From positions 1 to 64,000 of the forward strand of contig CAKZGE010000011.1 in NCBI GenBank assembly GCA_936914845.1: 64,000 bases of DNA, written 5' to 3'. Within the stretch, counting starts at the first letter, position 1; every line of letters starts with the position of its first letter. A program made the position numbers and the translations under genes. The notes under the pieces are model-generated. The model was not told where the DNA came from and ran no database searches. It saw nothing but the letters and a program-made list of their open reading frames with translations. The stretch is from an uncultured Chloracidobacterium sp. (GTDB taxonomy: Bacteria; Acidobacteriota; Blastocatellia; Pyrinomonadales; Pyrinomonadaceae). Below are positions 41,716 through 49,537 of the stretch, piece after piece.

Positions 41716-41883
41716 ATGACAAAAAAGCGAAAGAAAAAAGATGAGAGGCCGGTCTTTGATTCGATCCGAAAACCGGTCGCTCCGCCTACCCGCCGCATCG
41801 GCACCGGCGAACGCCCGGAAGAAAGGATCCATCCAGCGGGACGAACCATTAAACACAAGAAACAAGACGATGCCGATATTTAA
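41716..41883 (+). CDS. small basic protein, 55 residues, overlapping the next gene
   Basis: The frame begins MTKKRKKKDERPVF at 41716 and ends TAA at 41881-41883. It is rich in Lys, Arg and Pro and contains no hydrophobic segment. It overlaps the next start by 14 bases (ATG at 41870), a typical translational-coupling geometry. The product's function is unknown. Confidence 0.5.
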   Translation: MTKKRKKKDERPVFDSIRKPVAPPTRRIGTGERPEERIHPAGRTIKHKKQDDADI

Positions 41884-42121
41884 GAAAAAAGGTGACGAGG
41901 GGCCAAAACGGAATTCCGCCCGCATTTGGGCTCGTCCGGAAATGACAGTTACGTTTCGTGCACAAATAATGCCCGGCCGCTCGAACGAAGAACGTACCTA
42001 CCGCATTAAAGAGGTCAAGAACAATGGCCGGGTCATTTTGCACGACTTTCCCGGCGAACATTCTGAAGGCACCTTTGAACCGATCCGTTTTCGCCCGCAA
42101 AGGAACGATCAAAAATCGTAA
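41870..42121 (+). CDS. small basic protein, 83 residues, unknown function
   Basis: This frame (MPIFKKKGDEGPKRNSARIW) has 83 residues. Its middle is beta-like and includes MTVTFRAQIMPGRSNEERTYRIKEVKNNGRVILHDFPGE, which looks like a small folded domain with basic ends. The longer frame that starts at 41741 overlaps the neighbouring 55-residue gene in another frame, so the ATG at 41870 was used. It is convergent with the MBL-fold gene, with a 13-base overlap. Confidence 0.6.
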   Translation: MPIFKKKGDEGPKRNSARIWARPEMTVTFRAQIMPGRSNEERTYRIKEVKNNGRVILHDFPGEHSEGTFEPIRFRPQRNDQKS

Positions 42122-42885
42122 ACGCGTCCGACCTCTAAAATGCGGCTTCGGCCAACACCCAGCTTTTCGATCTGGCTGATGGTAAGCTCACGGTACATCG
42201 GTTTGATGTTGATGATATAGATCGGGCAATCCGGACACTCCACCTTTTCCAACTCGCGCTTGAGCCCCGTCGGTGTCAAGTGATGAGAATCGCGTGCAAG
42301 TTCGGCAAGTTCGTCCGGAAAGGCACATTCGATCAGCACCGCCTTTAGATCTTTGGCAGCATTTACAGCCTGCCAAAAACCGTCCAATTCAGCGGTGTCG
42401 CCGGTCAGAGCGATCGAAGAGGCTCCGTCCGAAATGATAAATCCTGTTCCCGGCACTTTATGGTTCACCTCAACCGGCAGCACATTCAAGTGGCCCACGG
42501 AAAATGAACTCGAGGCGCTGAATGGAATATATTCCATAACGGCGCCGTGCTTGTTGCGGAGTTCGGAGAAACGCGGATAGATGGTCCAGTTAAAAACGTC
42601 GCGTTCGAGAGCCTCGGCCACTTCGGGAAGCGCGTGTATCCGCAATGGTTCTTCGAGCACAGCAAAGAGATCGTCCACAAAAAGCGGCAGGCCGGCAATG
42701 TGATCGAGATGAGCGTGGCTGATAACTATGTCGCGGATCGAATTTTTTTGCTCGGAACTGCAGGCCATTGCCAAACTGCCGGCATCAAAGGCGATCGTGT
42801 CATCGATAACGAAACACGTCATGTGCTGGCGCGGCGATGCCGCACCGTTTTCGTCAAATGTACTTGGAAGGAGTTGAAATTTCAC
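42109..42885 (-). CDS. metallo-beta-lactamase-fold hydrolase, class II cyclic-nucleotide phosphodiesterase-like
   Basis: The 258-residue protein has the MBL-fold metal motif SHAHLDHIAGLP at about 56-67. A later His (EVNHKVPGTGF), the bridging Asp in ALTGDTAE and a further His (ARDSHHLTP) follow. The HAHLDHIAGLP form is close to class II cAMP phosphodiesterases, whose signature is HxHxDHxxGL. The substrate is not proven, and phosphodiester hydrolysis is likely. It lies between a small basic gene (convergent overlap) and a short-chain dehydrogenase gene. Confidence 0.85.
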   Translation of the reverse strand: MKFQLLPSTFDENGAASPRQHMTCFVIDDTIAFDAGSLAMACSSEQKNSIRDIVISHAHLDHIAGLPLFVDDLFAVLEEPLRIHALPEVAEALERDVFNWTIYPRFSELRNKHGAVMEYIPFSASSSFSVGHLNVLPVEVNHKVPGTGFIISDGASSIALTGDTAELDGFWQAVNAAKDLKAVLIECAFPDELAELARDSHHLTPTGLKRELEKVECPDCPIYIINIKPMYRELTISQIEKLGVGRSRILEVGRVYDF

Positions 42886-42917
42886 TACTACTACTAAAAA
42901 AAGAACTAATACTTAAA

Positions 42918-43679
42918 TTATCGAGCACAGGTTTGTGCCCGGCCGCCATCAATGGCATACGTTGCACCCGTTATCCACCCCGCTTTGTCAGAGGCCAAAA
43001 AGCAGATCAGTTCCGCGACCTCTTCCGGACGGCCGGGCCGCCCCAGCGGGTGTGCATTTTTGGTATTTTCTAAAAATTGTTCATAAGCCCCGGGTTCCAT
43101 GCCGCCCCGTTTATGGAGATTCGTTACCACCACACCCGGATTTACTGCATTTACGCGAATACCTTTCGGTGCAAGTTCCAAGGCGGCACAATGGGTCAAT
43201 TGGTCAACGCCCGCCTTTGATACACAATATGCCAAAACATTCGGAAATGCTCGTGTGCCCGTTACGCTGGAAACATTGACGATATTTCCGCCGCCCAATT
43301 CTAGATGCGGGACCGCCCGCTGCATAAAATAGAACATCGATCTAAGATTAACGTTCATCATCTTGTCCCAGTCCGCCAACGTCGTGTCTTCTATTGTACC
43401 GTTTTTAATGATGCCTGCGGCATTGACCAAAACGTCTATCCGGCCGAATTGCTGAACCGTCTCTGATATAACGCGATCGACCTGCGATGTTTCCGTTACA
43501 TCGGCAAGAAGTGTCTTTACGGTACCACCGGCTTTTTTTGCCTCGTCACGCATTGCCGAAAGTTCCGCTTGGCTACGGCCGACGCCAACGACGCTGGCCC
43601 CCTTTTCGGCAAAAAGCAAAGCCGTTGCCCGGCCGATGCCGCTGCTGGCACCGGTTATTAGAGCGATCTTATCTTTCAT
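42918..43679 (-). CDS. SDR-family oxidoreductase
   Basis: From the ATG at 43679 (MKDKIALITGASSGIG) the protein has 253 residues, a classical short-chain dehydrogenase/reductase. Visible motifs: TGASSGIGRATALLF (cofactor glycine motif), VNAAGIIKNG (NAG equivalent), SSVTGTRAF containing the catalytic Ser, and YCVSKAGVD (YxxxK catalytic Tyr and Lys). The C-terminus ends in the usual ITGATYAIDGGRA segment. This looks like a 3-ketoacyl-ACP-reductase- or glucose-dehydrogenase-type subgroup. The substrate is unknown. The ORF could be extended upstream by six codons, but the ATG fits the family start. Confidence 0.93.
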   Translation of the reverse strand: MKDKIALITGASSGIGRATALLFAEKGASVVGVGRSQAELSAMRDEAKKAGGTVKTLLADVTETSQVDRVISETVQQFGRIDVLVNAAGIIKNGTIEDTTLADWDKMMNVNLRSMFYFMQRAVPHLELGGGNIVNVSSVTGTRAFPNVLAYCVSKAGVDQLTHCAALELAPKGIRVNAVNPGVVVTNLHKRGGMEPGAYEQFLENTKNAHPLGRPGRPEEVAELICFLASDKAGWITGATYAIDGGRAQTCAR

Positions 43680-43754
43680 AATGCGGTCGATATCCAAGGA
43701 TCAAACTTTATATCGGTAGAATATCAGCCGACGCTTGCGAACGGCAAACGCTTC

Positions 43755-43784
43755 GCAAAGGAAAAGGCTCCTTTCGGAGCCGAC
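43755..43784 (-). terminator. Rho-independent terminator
   Basis: On the minus strand GGCTCC, loop GAAA, and GGAGCC are followed by TTTTCCTTT. It lies about 60 bases after the 72-residue gene and before the SDR gene, ending that transcript. Confidence 0.7.
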
Positions 43785-43826
43785 ATGTTTAGAAAAAAAA
43801 GTTATAAATGCTGCAATACTTCCGGC

Positions 43827-43849
43827 GTAAAAAGCGGTCCGCTTTTTAC
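43827..43849. terminator. perfect inverted repeat at the end of the 72-residue gene
   Basis: GTAAAAAGCGG and CCGCTTTTTAC form an 11-bp inverted repeat with a 1-base centre, overlapping the stop codon. AAAAAGCGG...CCGCTTTTT is the shape of a bidirectional intrinsic terminator. Confidence 0.6.
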
Positions 43850-44064
43850 GAACCGGCCGTCTGCGGTTTTTGATTCAAAAGCGTTTCAAAGGCAATGCGA
43901 GTTTCCTCTCGCTTGCGGCTTTGAAAATCATTGACCCAAGTCGAAACGGTCGAAACCATTTCTCTGGCCACTGCCCTTTTGGACTTTACATCATCCTTGA
44001 CCGGTTTAGCAGCCGTTTTGACCGAATCTTTCTTTATAACTTTTATTTTTAGTTTTTCAGTCAT
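43846..44064 (-). CDS. small basic protein of unknown function
   Basis: The 72-residue product is Lys-rich at the N-terminus (KLKIKVIKKDSVKTAAKPVKDDVK) and helical later (AREMVSTVSTWVNDFQSRKREETRIAFETLL). A very strong ribosome site, GGAGG, lies 9 to 13 bases upstream of the ATG. It has two terminator-like hairpins downstream, so it is a well-bounded single gene. No family is recognised. Confidence 0.65.
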   Translation of the reverse strand: MTEKLKIKVIKKDSVKTAAKPVKDDVKSKRAVAREMVSTVSTWVNDFQSRKREETRIAFETLLNQKPQTAGS

Positions 44065-44437
44065 TGTATTAGTCCTCCTCCCCTACTGGTTTTCCCTTGT
44101 TCTTTATGTATTGAATGAATATCCCTGCTTGTTCGTTTAGCAATTAACGTGCCGAAACTTAGACGTTCGCGAAAAATGTTTTTGCAAATGCAAATTCTGC
44201 TCAGTTGTTTCGTTCCTCAATGGCCAAGATATGACCATGTTAATAACGCAGCCGACGAGAAAAAGTTGCAATATTTACATTAAAGTAAAGCTTTTCTTCG
44301 GCATACTCCGTTAGATGCCCGATATCTGCCTAAGGTCTATTGTTTTTCGAAATATTTTTAAATTGGGAACACCTTTGACGAACATGGATTTTAGCAACTT
44401 TTTCAAGTTATCTTCGTCTTAAATAAAAGAGGTTTTT
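44065..44437. other. AT-rich non-coding spacer between divergent small genes
   Basis: This 373-base stretch has no credible ORF. It is AT-rich and contains AAATATTTTTAAATTGG and other A/T runs. It probably holds the promoters of the two flanking genes, one on each strand. I see no convincing consensus promoter, operator or RNA gene. Confidence 0.5.
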
Positions 44438-45091
44438 ATGCGAAAGGAAACTGAGACAGAAAATTTCACGCGTGATCTGACGATCGAAGAATTTGCGGAA
44501 CGCTTTGAGCGGCAATATGCCGGGTTGGAAGCCATGCCGCGTACTAAAACAGAACATATCAAGATAGATGTGGAGAGCGATTTTGAACATGCCGGCATGC
44601 AGCGGCCTTTGACGTTAGAGCGCTCTTTCTCGCTATTGGGTGCCATGCTCGGCCTGCTCGGCCCGGGTTCACTACTGGCAAGGATCCTTATCAATGCTTC
44701 TTCATTCAACTCGCAAGACGGTCTTTTTTTGCTCCTCTCGATCTTGGCGATAGCAGCAACTTCCGCCGCCGGGTATTTTTCAGGTAAATATGTTGCCCGA
44801 TTTTATCGGTATTTGCGAAAGAAACCGACAGCCGTATTATTTTTGGGTGTTCCGGCCGCAGGTTTGGCGTGGGGATTGTGGTCCGGGGCCATCGGCGGCC
44901 TGTTTCTGATGATCGTCGGAGCTTTGCCCGGTGCGGTCATCGGTGCCGTTTTCGGTGCTGCCGCCATGATGCTTTTCACGCCGCTGCATTTTCTGGTCAG
45001 CAAAGGCGAAAAGATCGAAATGAAACATTTCGTGCCGATCAGTTTTGGTGTCGTGGCCGCTCTTTCTGCTCTAATATTTTCGGTTGAATAG
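44438..45091 (+). CDS. polytopic membrane protein of unknown function
   Basis: The 217-residue product has a soluble N-terminal about 50 residues (DLTIEEFAERFERQYAGLEAM). About five hydrophobic helices follow (FSLLGAMLGLLGPGSLL, LLLSILAIAATSAAGYF, AVLFLGVPAAGLAWGLW, GGLFLMIVGALPGAVIGAVFG, ISFGVVAALSALIF), some rich in glycine. AAAGAGG precedes the ATG. No known family was identified; the Gly/Ala pattern in the middle resembles small membrane proteins involved in stress. Confidence 0.65.
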   Translation: MRKETETENFTRDLTIEEFAERFERQYAGLEAMPRTKTEHIKIDVESDFEHAGMQRPLTLERSFSLLGAMLGLLGPGSLLARILINASSFNSQDGLFLLLSILAIAATSAAGYFSGKYVARFYRYLRKKPTAVLFLGVPAAGLAWGLWSGAIGGLFLMIVGALPGAVIGAVFGAAAMMLFTPLHFLVSKGEKIEMKHFVPISFGVVAALSALIFSVE

Positions 45092-45140
45092 ATGCTTACG
45101 GCGGGTGAACTATGAAATACAGCACACCCGCCCAAAGCTA

Positions 45141-45578
45141 CTACCGGCGATAAAAGATCTTTCCGTTTCGAGCACGATAATACTTTTTGCCGTTTCTTGT
45201 GTAAAGATAGGTCGCTCCGGCACCGGCAGCGGCACCGACCAGCATTCCCGTTTTTCCGCCGACCCAAGCACCTGTTCCCGCTCCGAGCAGCGAACCACCG
45301 GCCACCTTAGCTCCGCGACGCCATTTCGAATTATAAGCACGTCGCTTTGAACCTTTACGGCTCGACGCATACAACAGGCCCGCACCGGCGCCGATCATAG
45401 CACCGTTTCGCCCGCGACCGATCAAAGCTCCGCCAAGCGTGCTCGCTCCGACGATCGCCGCGTTGGTCGGCAATCCGCGGTATTTTTTCTTTTTGCGGCG
45501 TGTTTGTCCCATTGCCTCCGGAACGACGGCGGCTACCGAAAATACGAACAATAGAGCCAAAACCAAAAGTTTTTTCAT
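45141..45578 (-). CDS. glycine-zipper surface protein
   Basis: From ATG 45578 the 145-residue protein has a signal peptide (MKKLLVLALLFVFSVAAVV, cleavage near MGQ). It then has two glycine-zipper runs, ASTLGGALIGRGRNGAMIGAGAG and AGGSLLGAGTGAWVGGKTGM. The mature part is very basic (RRKKKKYRGL, RKGSKRRAYNSKWRR). Glycine-zipper proteins of this type are usually secreted and can insert into membranes or form amyloid-like structures. Function is not assignable. Confidence 0.7.
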   Translation of the reverse strand: MKKLLVLALLFVFSVAAVVPEAMGQTRRKKKKYRGLPTNAAIVGASTLGGALIGRGRNGAMIGAGAGLLYASSRKGSKRRAYNSKWRRGAKVAGGSLLGAGTGAWVGGKTGMLVGAAAGAGATYLYTRNGKKYYRARNGKIFYRR

Positions 45579-45775
45579 TGAGCTATACCTCTTCAAAATT
45601 AAAATTGCAGTCATTTAGCCTATCAATCGGTGTGCCAGCCGCTCGATGGTGCGATTTTTGGAGCCTTGAGCCGAAAATAGACCATTTCGGGCAATTATCT
45701 TGACAAATGATACGATTTCGTTGCACTTTATCCATACACATTCCTTCAATTTCCGTGGAGATCAAATTAGAACAG

Positions 45776-47089
45776 ATGAGAAAACTCTTTAGCGGCTTAG
45801 TGGTCGTGCTCTGCCTTTCGGTTTTGGCTGTGGCACAGGAAAAACCGACCGCATTCATCAACGCCCGGATCATACCCATATCCGGGCCGGTCATCGAACA
45901 AGGCATTTTGCTGGTTCAGAACGGAAAGATAAATGCCGTCGGCGATGCTCGAACCGTTCGTCTTTCCGCCGACGTGCAGACGATCGATATGAAAGGCAAA
46001 ACGATCATGCCGGGATTGGTCGATACGCACAGCCATATCGGATCCGGCAGCGGCGGCGATGCCTCCGGGCCGATCCAACCGGACGTACGGCTGCTGGATG
46101 GCCTCAATCCGCGGGCAGCCAGTTTGCAAAGGGCTCAAGCGGGCGGCATCACCACGGTAAATGTGATGCCCGGTTCCGGCCATTTGAACAGCGGCCAAAC
46201 GCTCTATCTGAAACTTCGCGACGGAGCCGTCAAGGTCGATGACCTGATGATATTCGACAAGGACGGTAATTATGCGGGCGGCATCAAATTCGCAAACGGC
46301 ACGAACCCGCTGCGCCCCGGCGGCGGAGCTTTCCCGGGCACTCGAGCACGTTCGGCGGCCCTTGTCCGCGACCAATTCATAAAGGCTCGTGAATATTCGG
46401 AAAAGGTTAAAAAGGCGGGCGGTGATGCCTCGAAATTGCCTCCGCGAGATCTGGCATTGGAAGCGTTGGCGGCCGTTCTCGACCGCAAAATGACGGTACA
46501 TTTCCACACCCATCGTCACGACGACATTCTTACGGTCCTGCGTCTGCAAAAAGAATTTGGATTCAAATTGGTGCTGCAGCACGTTTCCGAAGCATGGAAA
46601 GTAGCCGAAGAGATCGCGAAAGCAAAGGTGCCGGCTTCGATAATTTTGATCGATTCGCCTGGCGGAAAGCTTGAAACCTTAGACATTGATTTTACAAACG
46701 GAGCGGCCCTTGAAAAGGCAGGCGTCCTGACGGGATTTCATACGGATGACAGCATCACCGATTCACGCTGGTTTCTGCGTTCGGCGGGGCTTGCCGTTCG
46801 GGCCGGTATGTCGCGTGAAAAAGCCCTCTACGGCATGACGATGGCCGGGGCCATAATGCTCGACCTGCAGGACCGTATCGGTTCGCTTGAGCAGGGGAAA
46901 GATGCCGATCTGGTCGTATTGTCCGGCGACCCGCTTAGTGTTTATACACACGTGCTGGAAACTTGGGTCGAAGGCAAAAAGGTATTTGACCGAAGCAACG
47001 AACGCGACCTGCTGATCGCCACGGGCGGTTTCGGTGCGGGAGCCGAGGTCGATATGCACATCGACTGTTTTGACGGAGGTGACAATTAA
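45776..47089 (+). CDS. secreted amidohydrolase (active-site motifs intact)
   Basis: The 437-residue protein from ATG 45776 has a signal peptide (MRKLFSGLVVVLCLSVLAVA). A metal-dependent TIM-barrel amidohydrolase follows: DTHSHIG at 83-89 (metal HxH), a His cluster at 242-248 (HFHTHRH), QHVSEA with His at 269, and HTDDS at 322-326 supplying the general acid/base Asp. The lysine carboxylate position is not resolved by eye. It resembles imidazolonepropionase/prolidase-like amidohydrolases of the urease superfamily. It precedes a paralogous gene by 1 base. Substrate: likely a cyclic amide or peptide-like compound. Confidence 0.9.
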   Translation: MRKLFSGLVVVLCLSVLAVAQEKPTAFINARIIPISGPVIEQGILLVQNGKINAVGDARTVRLSADVQTIDMKGKTIMPGLVDTHSHIGSGSGGDASGPIQPDVRLLDGLNPRAASLQRAQAGGITTVNVMPGSGHLNSGQTLYLKLRDGAVKVDDLMIFDKDGNYAGGIKFANGTNPLRPGGGAFPGTRARSAALVRDQFIKAREYSEKVKKAGGDASKLPPRDLALEALAAVLDRKMTVHFHTHRHDDILTVLRLQKEFGFKLVLQHVSEAWKVAEEIAKAKVPASIILIDSPGGKLETLDIDFTNGAALEKAGVLTGFHTDDSITDSRWFLRSAGLAVRAGMSREKALYGMTMAGAIMLDLQDRIGSLEQGKDADLVVLSGDPLSVYTHVLETWVEGKKVFDRSNERDLLIATGGFGAGAEVDMHIDCFDGGDN

Positions 47090-47090
47090 A

Positions 47091-48293
47091 ATGAAACGTA
47101 TAATGTTTGGTCTAATAGCCGCCTCCACAATGATCGCGGCGATCGCCGGTGCCGCTTTTGCCCAAACGGCCGTCAAAGGTGAGGTCGTCTATACAATGGC
47201 GAGTCAACCTATCGCCAATGGAATTGTACTTATCAAAGACGGAAAGATCGAGGCGGTCGGCCCCGCTTCGTCAATAAAGGTCCCGGCCGGCTACAAGGTG
47301 CTCTCGGCAAAGGTCGTTACCCCGGGGCTGATCGACGCTCATAGCGTTATCGGCCTTAACGGTTATCTGAATCAGCCGCACGATCAGATGGCTCTCGACG
47401 GCAGCGGCCCGATCCAGCCGGAACTGCGGGCGATAGATGCCTACAATGCTCAGGAAAAACTGATCGAATACGTCCGTTCCTTTGGTGTGACGACCATTCA
47501 CACCGGCCACCAGCCGTCCGCTTTGGTCCCCGGTCAAACGCTGATCGCAAAAACAGCGGGCAAAAACGTTGATGAGGCAGTTCTCATACCAACTGCAATG
47601 GTCGCCGTCACCTTGGGGCAATCAGCCCTGGCAGGACAGGGACGCTCACCCGGAACGCGGGCAAAGGCTGTGGCGATGCTGCGTGCAGAGCTGATCAAGG
47701 CTCAGGAAAATGCTAAAAAGTCTGACGCTCCGAAAGACCTGCGTTCGCAAATAATGGTGCAGATCATCCAACGCGAGATCCCTCTGCTCATCACGGCCAA
47801 CGCTGCTCAGGACATCTCTACCGCACTTCGGCTGGCCCGGGAATTCAATGTGAGGATAGTTATCGACGGAGCCGCTGATGCTCCGCAGCTTTTGTCCGAT
47901 ATCAAGGCCGCAGGTTTTCCTGTTATCGTCCATCCGACCATGGCCCGGCCATATGGCGACCAACAGAATCTTTCATTGACGAACGCCGCAAAATTAAAGG
48001 AAGCGGGCATTTTGACGGCGATCCAGAGCGGCTACGAAAGTTATGTACCGAAAACGCGGGTTGTGCTTTTTGAAGCGGCTATGGCCGCCGGCAATGGCCT
48101 GTCGAAAGAAGATGCGTTGGCGATGCTGACGATAGATGCCGCCAAGCTGCTCGGCCTTGACGCTCGTATCGGTTCATTGGAAAAAGGAAAAGATGCTGAT
48201 CTTGCTCTTTATGATGGTGATCCGTTCGAATATACGACACACTGCGTCGGCACTTTAGTGAATGGAACCCTTCTAAGCGACGCAATTCGCTAA
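47091..48293 (+). CDS. secreted amidohydrolase paralogue lacking metal ligands
   Basis: The 400-residue protein from ATG 47091 (GGAGG upstream) has a signal peptide (MKRIMFGLIAASTMIAAI) and the same fold as the preceding gene. The metal motif HxH reads HSV (H84, S85, V86). The His cluster is replaced by ITANAAQD, and the QHVSEA and HTDD equivalents are IDGAADAP and IQSGYES. All metal ligands recognisable in the partner are therefore gone. The C-terminal RIGSLEKGKDADLALYDGDP is still the usual amidohydrolase tail. The gene starts 1 base after the first one, suggesting a heteromeric pair. It converges with the primase gene, with a 4-base overlap. Confidence 0.85.
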   Translation: MKRIMFGLIAASTMIAAIAGAAFAQTAVKGEVVYTMASQPIANGIVLIKDGKIEAVGPASSIKVPAGYKVLSAKVVTPGLIDAHSVIGLNGYLNQPHDQMALDGSGPIQPELRAIDAYNAQEKLIEYVRSFGVTTIHTGHQPSALVPGQTLIAKTAGKNVDEAVLIPTAMVAVTLGQSALAGQGRSPGTRAKAVAMLRAELIKAQENAKKSDAPKDLRSQIMVQIIQREIPLLITANAAQDISTALRLAREFNVRIVIDGAADAPQLLSDIKAAGFPVIVHPTMARPYGDQQNLSLTNAAKLKEAGILTAIQSGYESYVPKTRVVLFEAAMAAGNGLSKEDALAMLTIDAAKLLGLDARIGSLEKGKDADLALYDGDPFEYTTHCVGTLVNGTLLSDAIR

Positions 48294-49534
48294 TCCTTTC
48301 CGGTTCTTTTTACCGCCGGGGCATATCCATGAGGTTTCGCGACCAGTTTCTTCGTTAGGGCGAGGGCGGTCGCGAAAGCTTTTTTGTCGGCCTGCGGATT
48401 GCACATCACGCCGCGGTCATCTATAAAGGCAGCCGCTCGCGGCTTTCCTTGCCCGATATAAACGTCATCAAAAGCAAATTTGTGTCTTTCGAGCCATTCG
48501 ACAACCTTGATCCGCATGGTGCTGGGTGAAAGATCGGAATTGACCGCCTCCGCCGTTTCCACCGTGCAACGCGATGTAAAAACGACCACTTCGGCCATCT
48601 TCGCCAGCATGTTCGAAAATTCGACGGCACCGGGTATCGGCTCGCCGATATGGTCAATGCCCTTCCAACCGTCATATTGGGCAAGCACACCGTCCAGATC
48701 GACACAAATCCGAGGTTTGCGCTTCGGGTCGCGTTTGGGTTTCGGCTGGACCAGCCGCGTCGCCGGGCCGATCTTTACTTTCGGCAGCTTCGCACGCCGC
48801 GTTGCCAGCATCAATTCGATCGCATCCGCACCTTCGAGCCAATCGTTTTCACCTATCGAATCAAAATTCCACAGACGCGTGTAATGCAGCCGCGTATGAT
48901 GACGTCCGGGCAAACGAAGCCCATATGGCAGATCGTCGGGCCCGACCTCGGCCTTTGGTGGAAATACTTCGGGTTTCCGCGTCAATCCAAAATTCTGATA
49001 ATCATTGCGCAGTTCCGACACAAATTTATATACCGCCGCAAGCGGGTATTCCTTGTCCAATAAAACCCAGACGTGATAGCCGCCGACGCCATTGCTGTCC
49101 ATCAGCATCGGATCCATGCCCATCTGCCGCAGTTTGGTCGCCCACTCCAGACACGCGGTGAAATTGGCTTGTGCCATTTCATCCGCATTGATCGCCGTTT
49201 CGTCGTGCAGATCCACGTCGATGGCGAACCATTTGGAAGTTTGATGATCGCTGATCGAATGAAGCCCGATCAGATGTCCGGGCTGGCGTCCGGCAAAATG
49301 GCGCTGCAATTTATGCAATGTGACCATGTCGGTGCCAGCCTTGCGACGCTCCGGGATCGGCAGCATTACAACGCTGATCTTCCCGTTGCTGACGGTATAT
49401 TGGCTCCAAACATCTCGCCGGTTGACGAGACATTCCATAGCCCATTCGGCAAGGTCCGGAGAATATCGCTGCCATTCTTCGGCGATCCAGAGCAGCCGTT
49501 TATTTCCTGCTAATTCGGCAAATGGTTGCGGCAT
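48290..49534 (-). CDS. AEP-type primase/polymerase fused to a HAD-like phosphatase domain
   Basis: The 414-residue protein has an N-terminal helical region (1-70), then an archaeo-eukaryotic primase-type core. KWFAIDVDLHD (101-111, two catalytic acidic residues at 106 and 108), SNGVGGYHVWVLL (147-159, with His 154) and LRLPGRHHTRL (207-217) match the three AEP motifs. After a basic linker (about 262-274) comes a HAD-fold domain: DLDGVLAQYDGW (279-290) with the DxD pair, VVFTSRC (317-323), and AFIDDRG (369-375). This combination, a primase/polymerase fused to a nucleotide or end phosphatase, suggests DNA end processing and gap filling. It starts 3 bases after the DNA ligase stop. Confidence 0.8.
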   Translation of the reverse strand: MPQPFAELAGNKRLLWIAEEWQRYSPDLAEWAMECLVNRRDVWSQYTVSNGKISVVMLPIPERRKAGTDMVTLHKLQRHFAGRQPGHLIGLHSISDHQTSKWFAIDVDLHDETAINADEMAQANFTACLEWATKLRQMGMDPMLMDSNGVGGYHVWVLLDKEYPLAAVYKFVSELRNDYQNFGLTRKPEVFPPKAEVGPDDLPYGLRLPGRHHTRLHYTRLWNFDSIGENDWLEGADAIELMLATRRAKLPKVKIGPATRLVQPKPKRDPKRKPRICVDLDGVLAQYDGWKGIDHIGEPIPGAVEFSNMLAKMAEVVVFTSRCTVETAEAVNSDLSPSTMRIKVVEWLERHKFAFDDVYIGQGKPRAAAFIDDRGVMCNPQADKKAFATALALTKKLVAKPHGYAPAVKRTGKD

Positions 49535-49537
49535 ATT

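Noticed and set aside
41741..41869. N-terminal extension of the 83-residue protein
   Set aside because: It overlaps the 55-residue frame in another phase; the ATG at 41870 gives a coherent gene pair.
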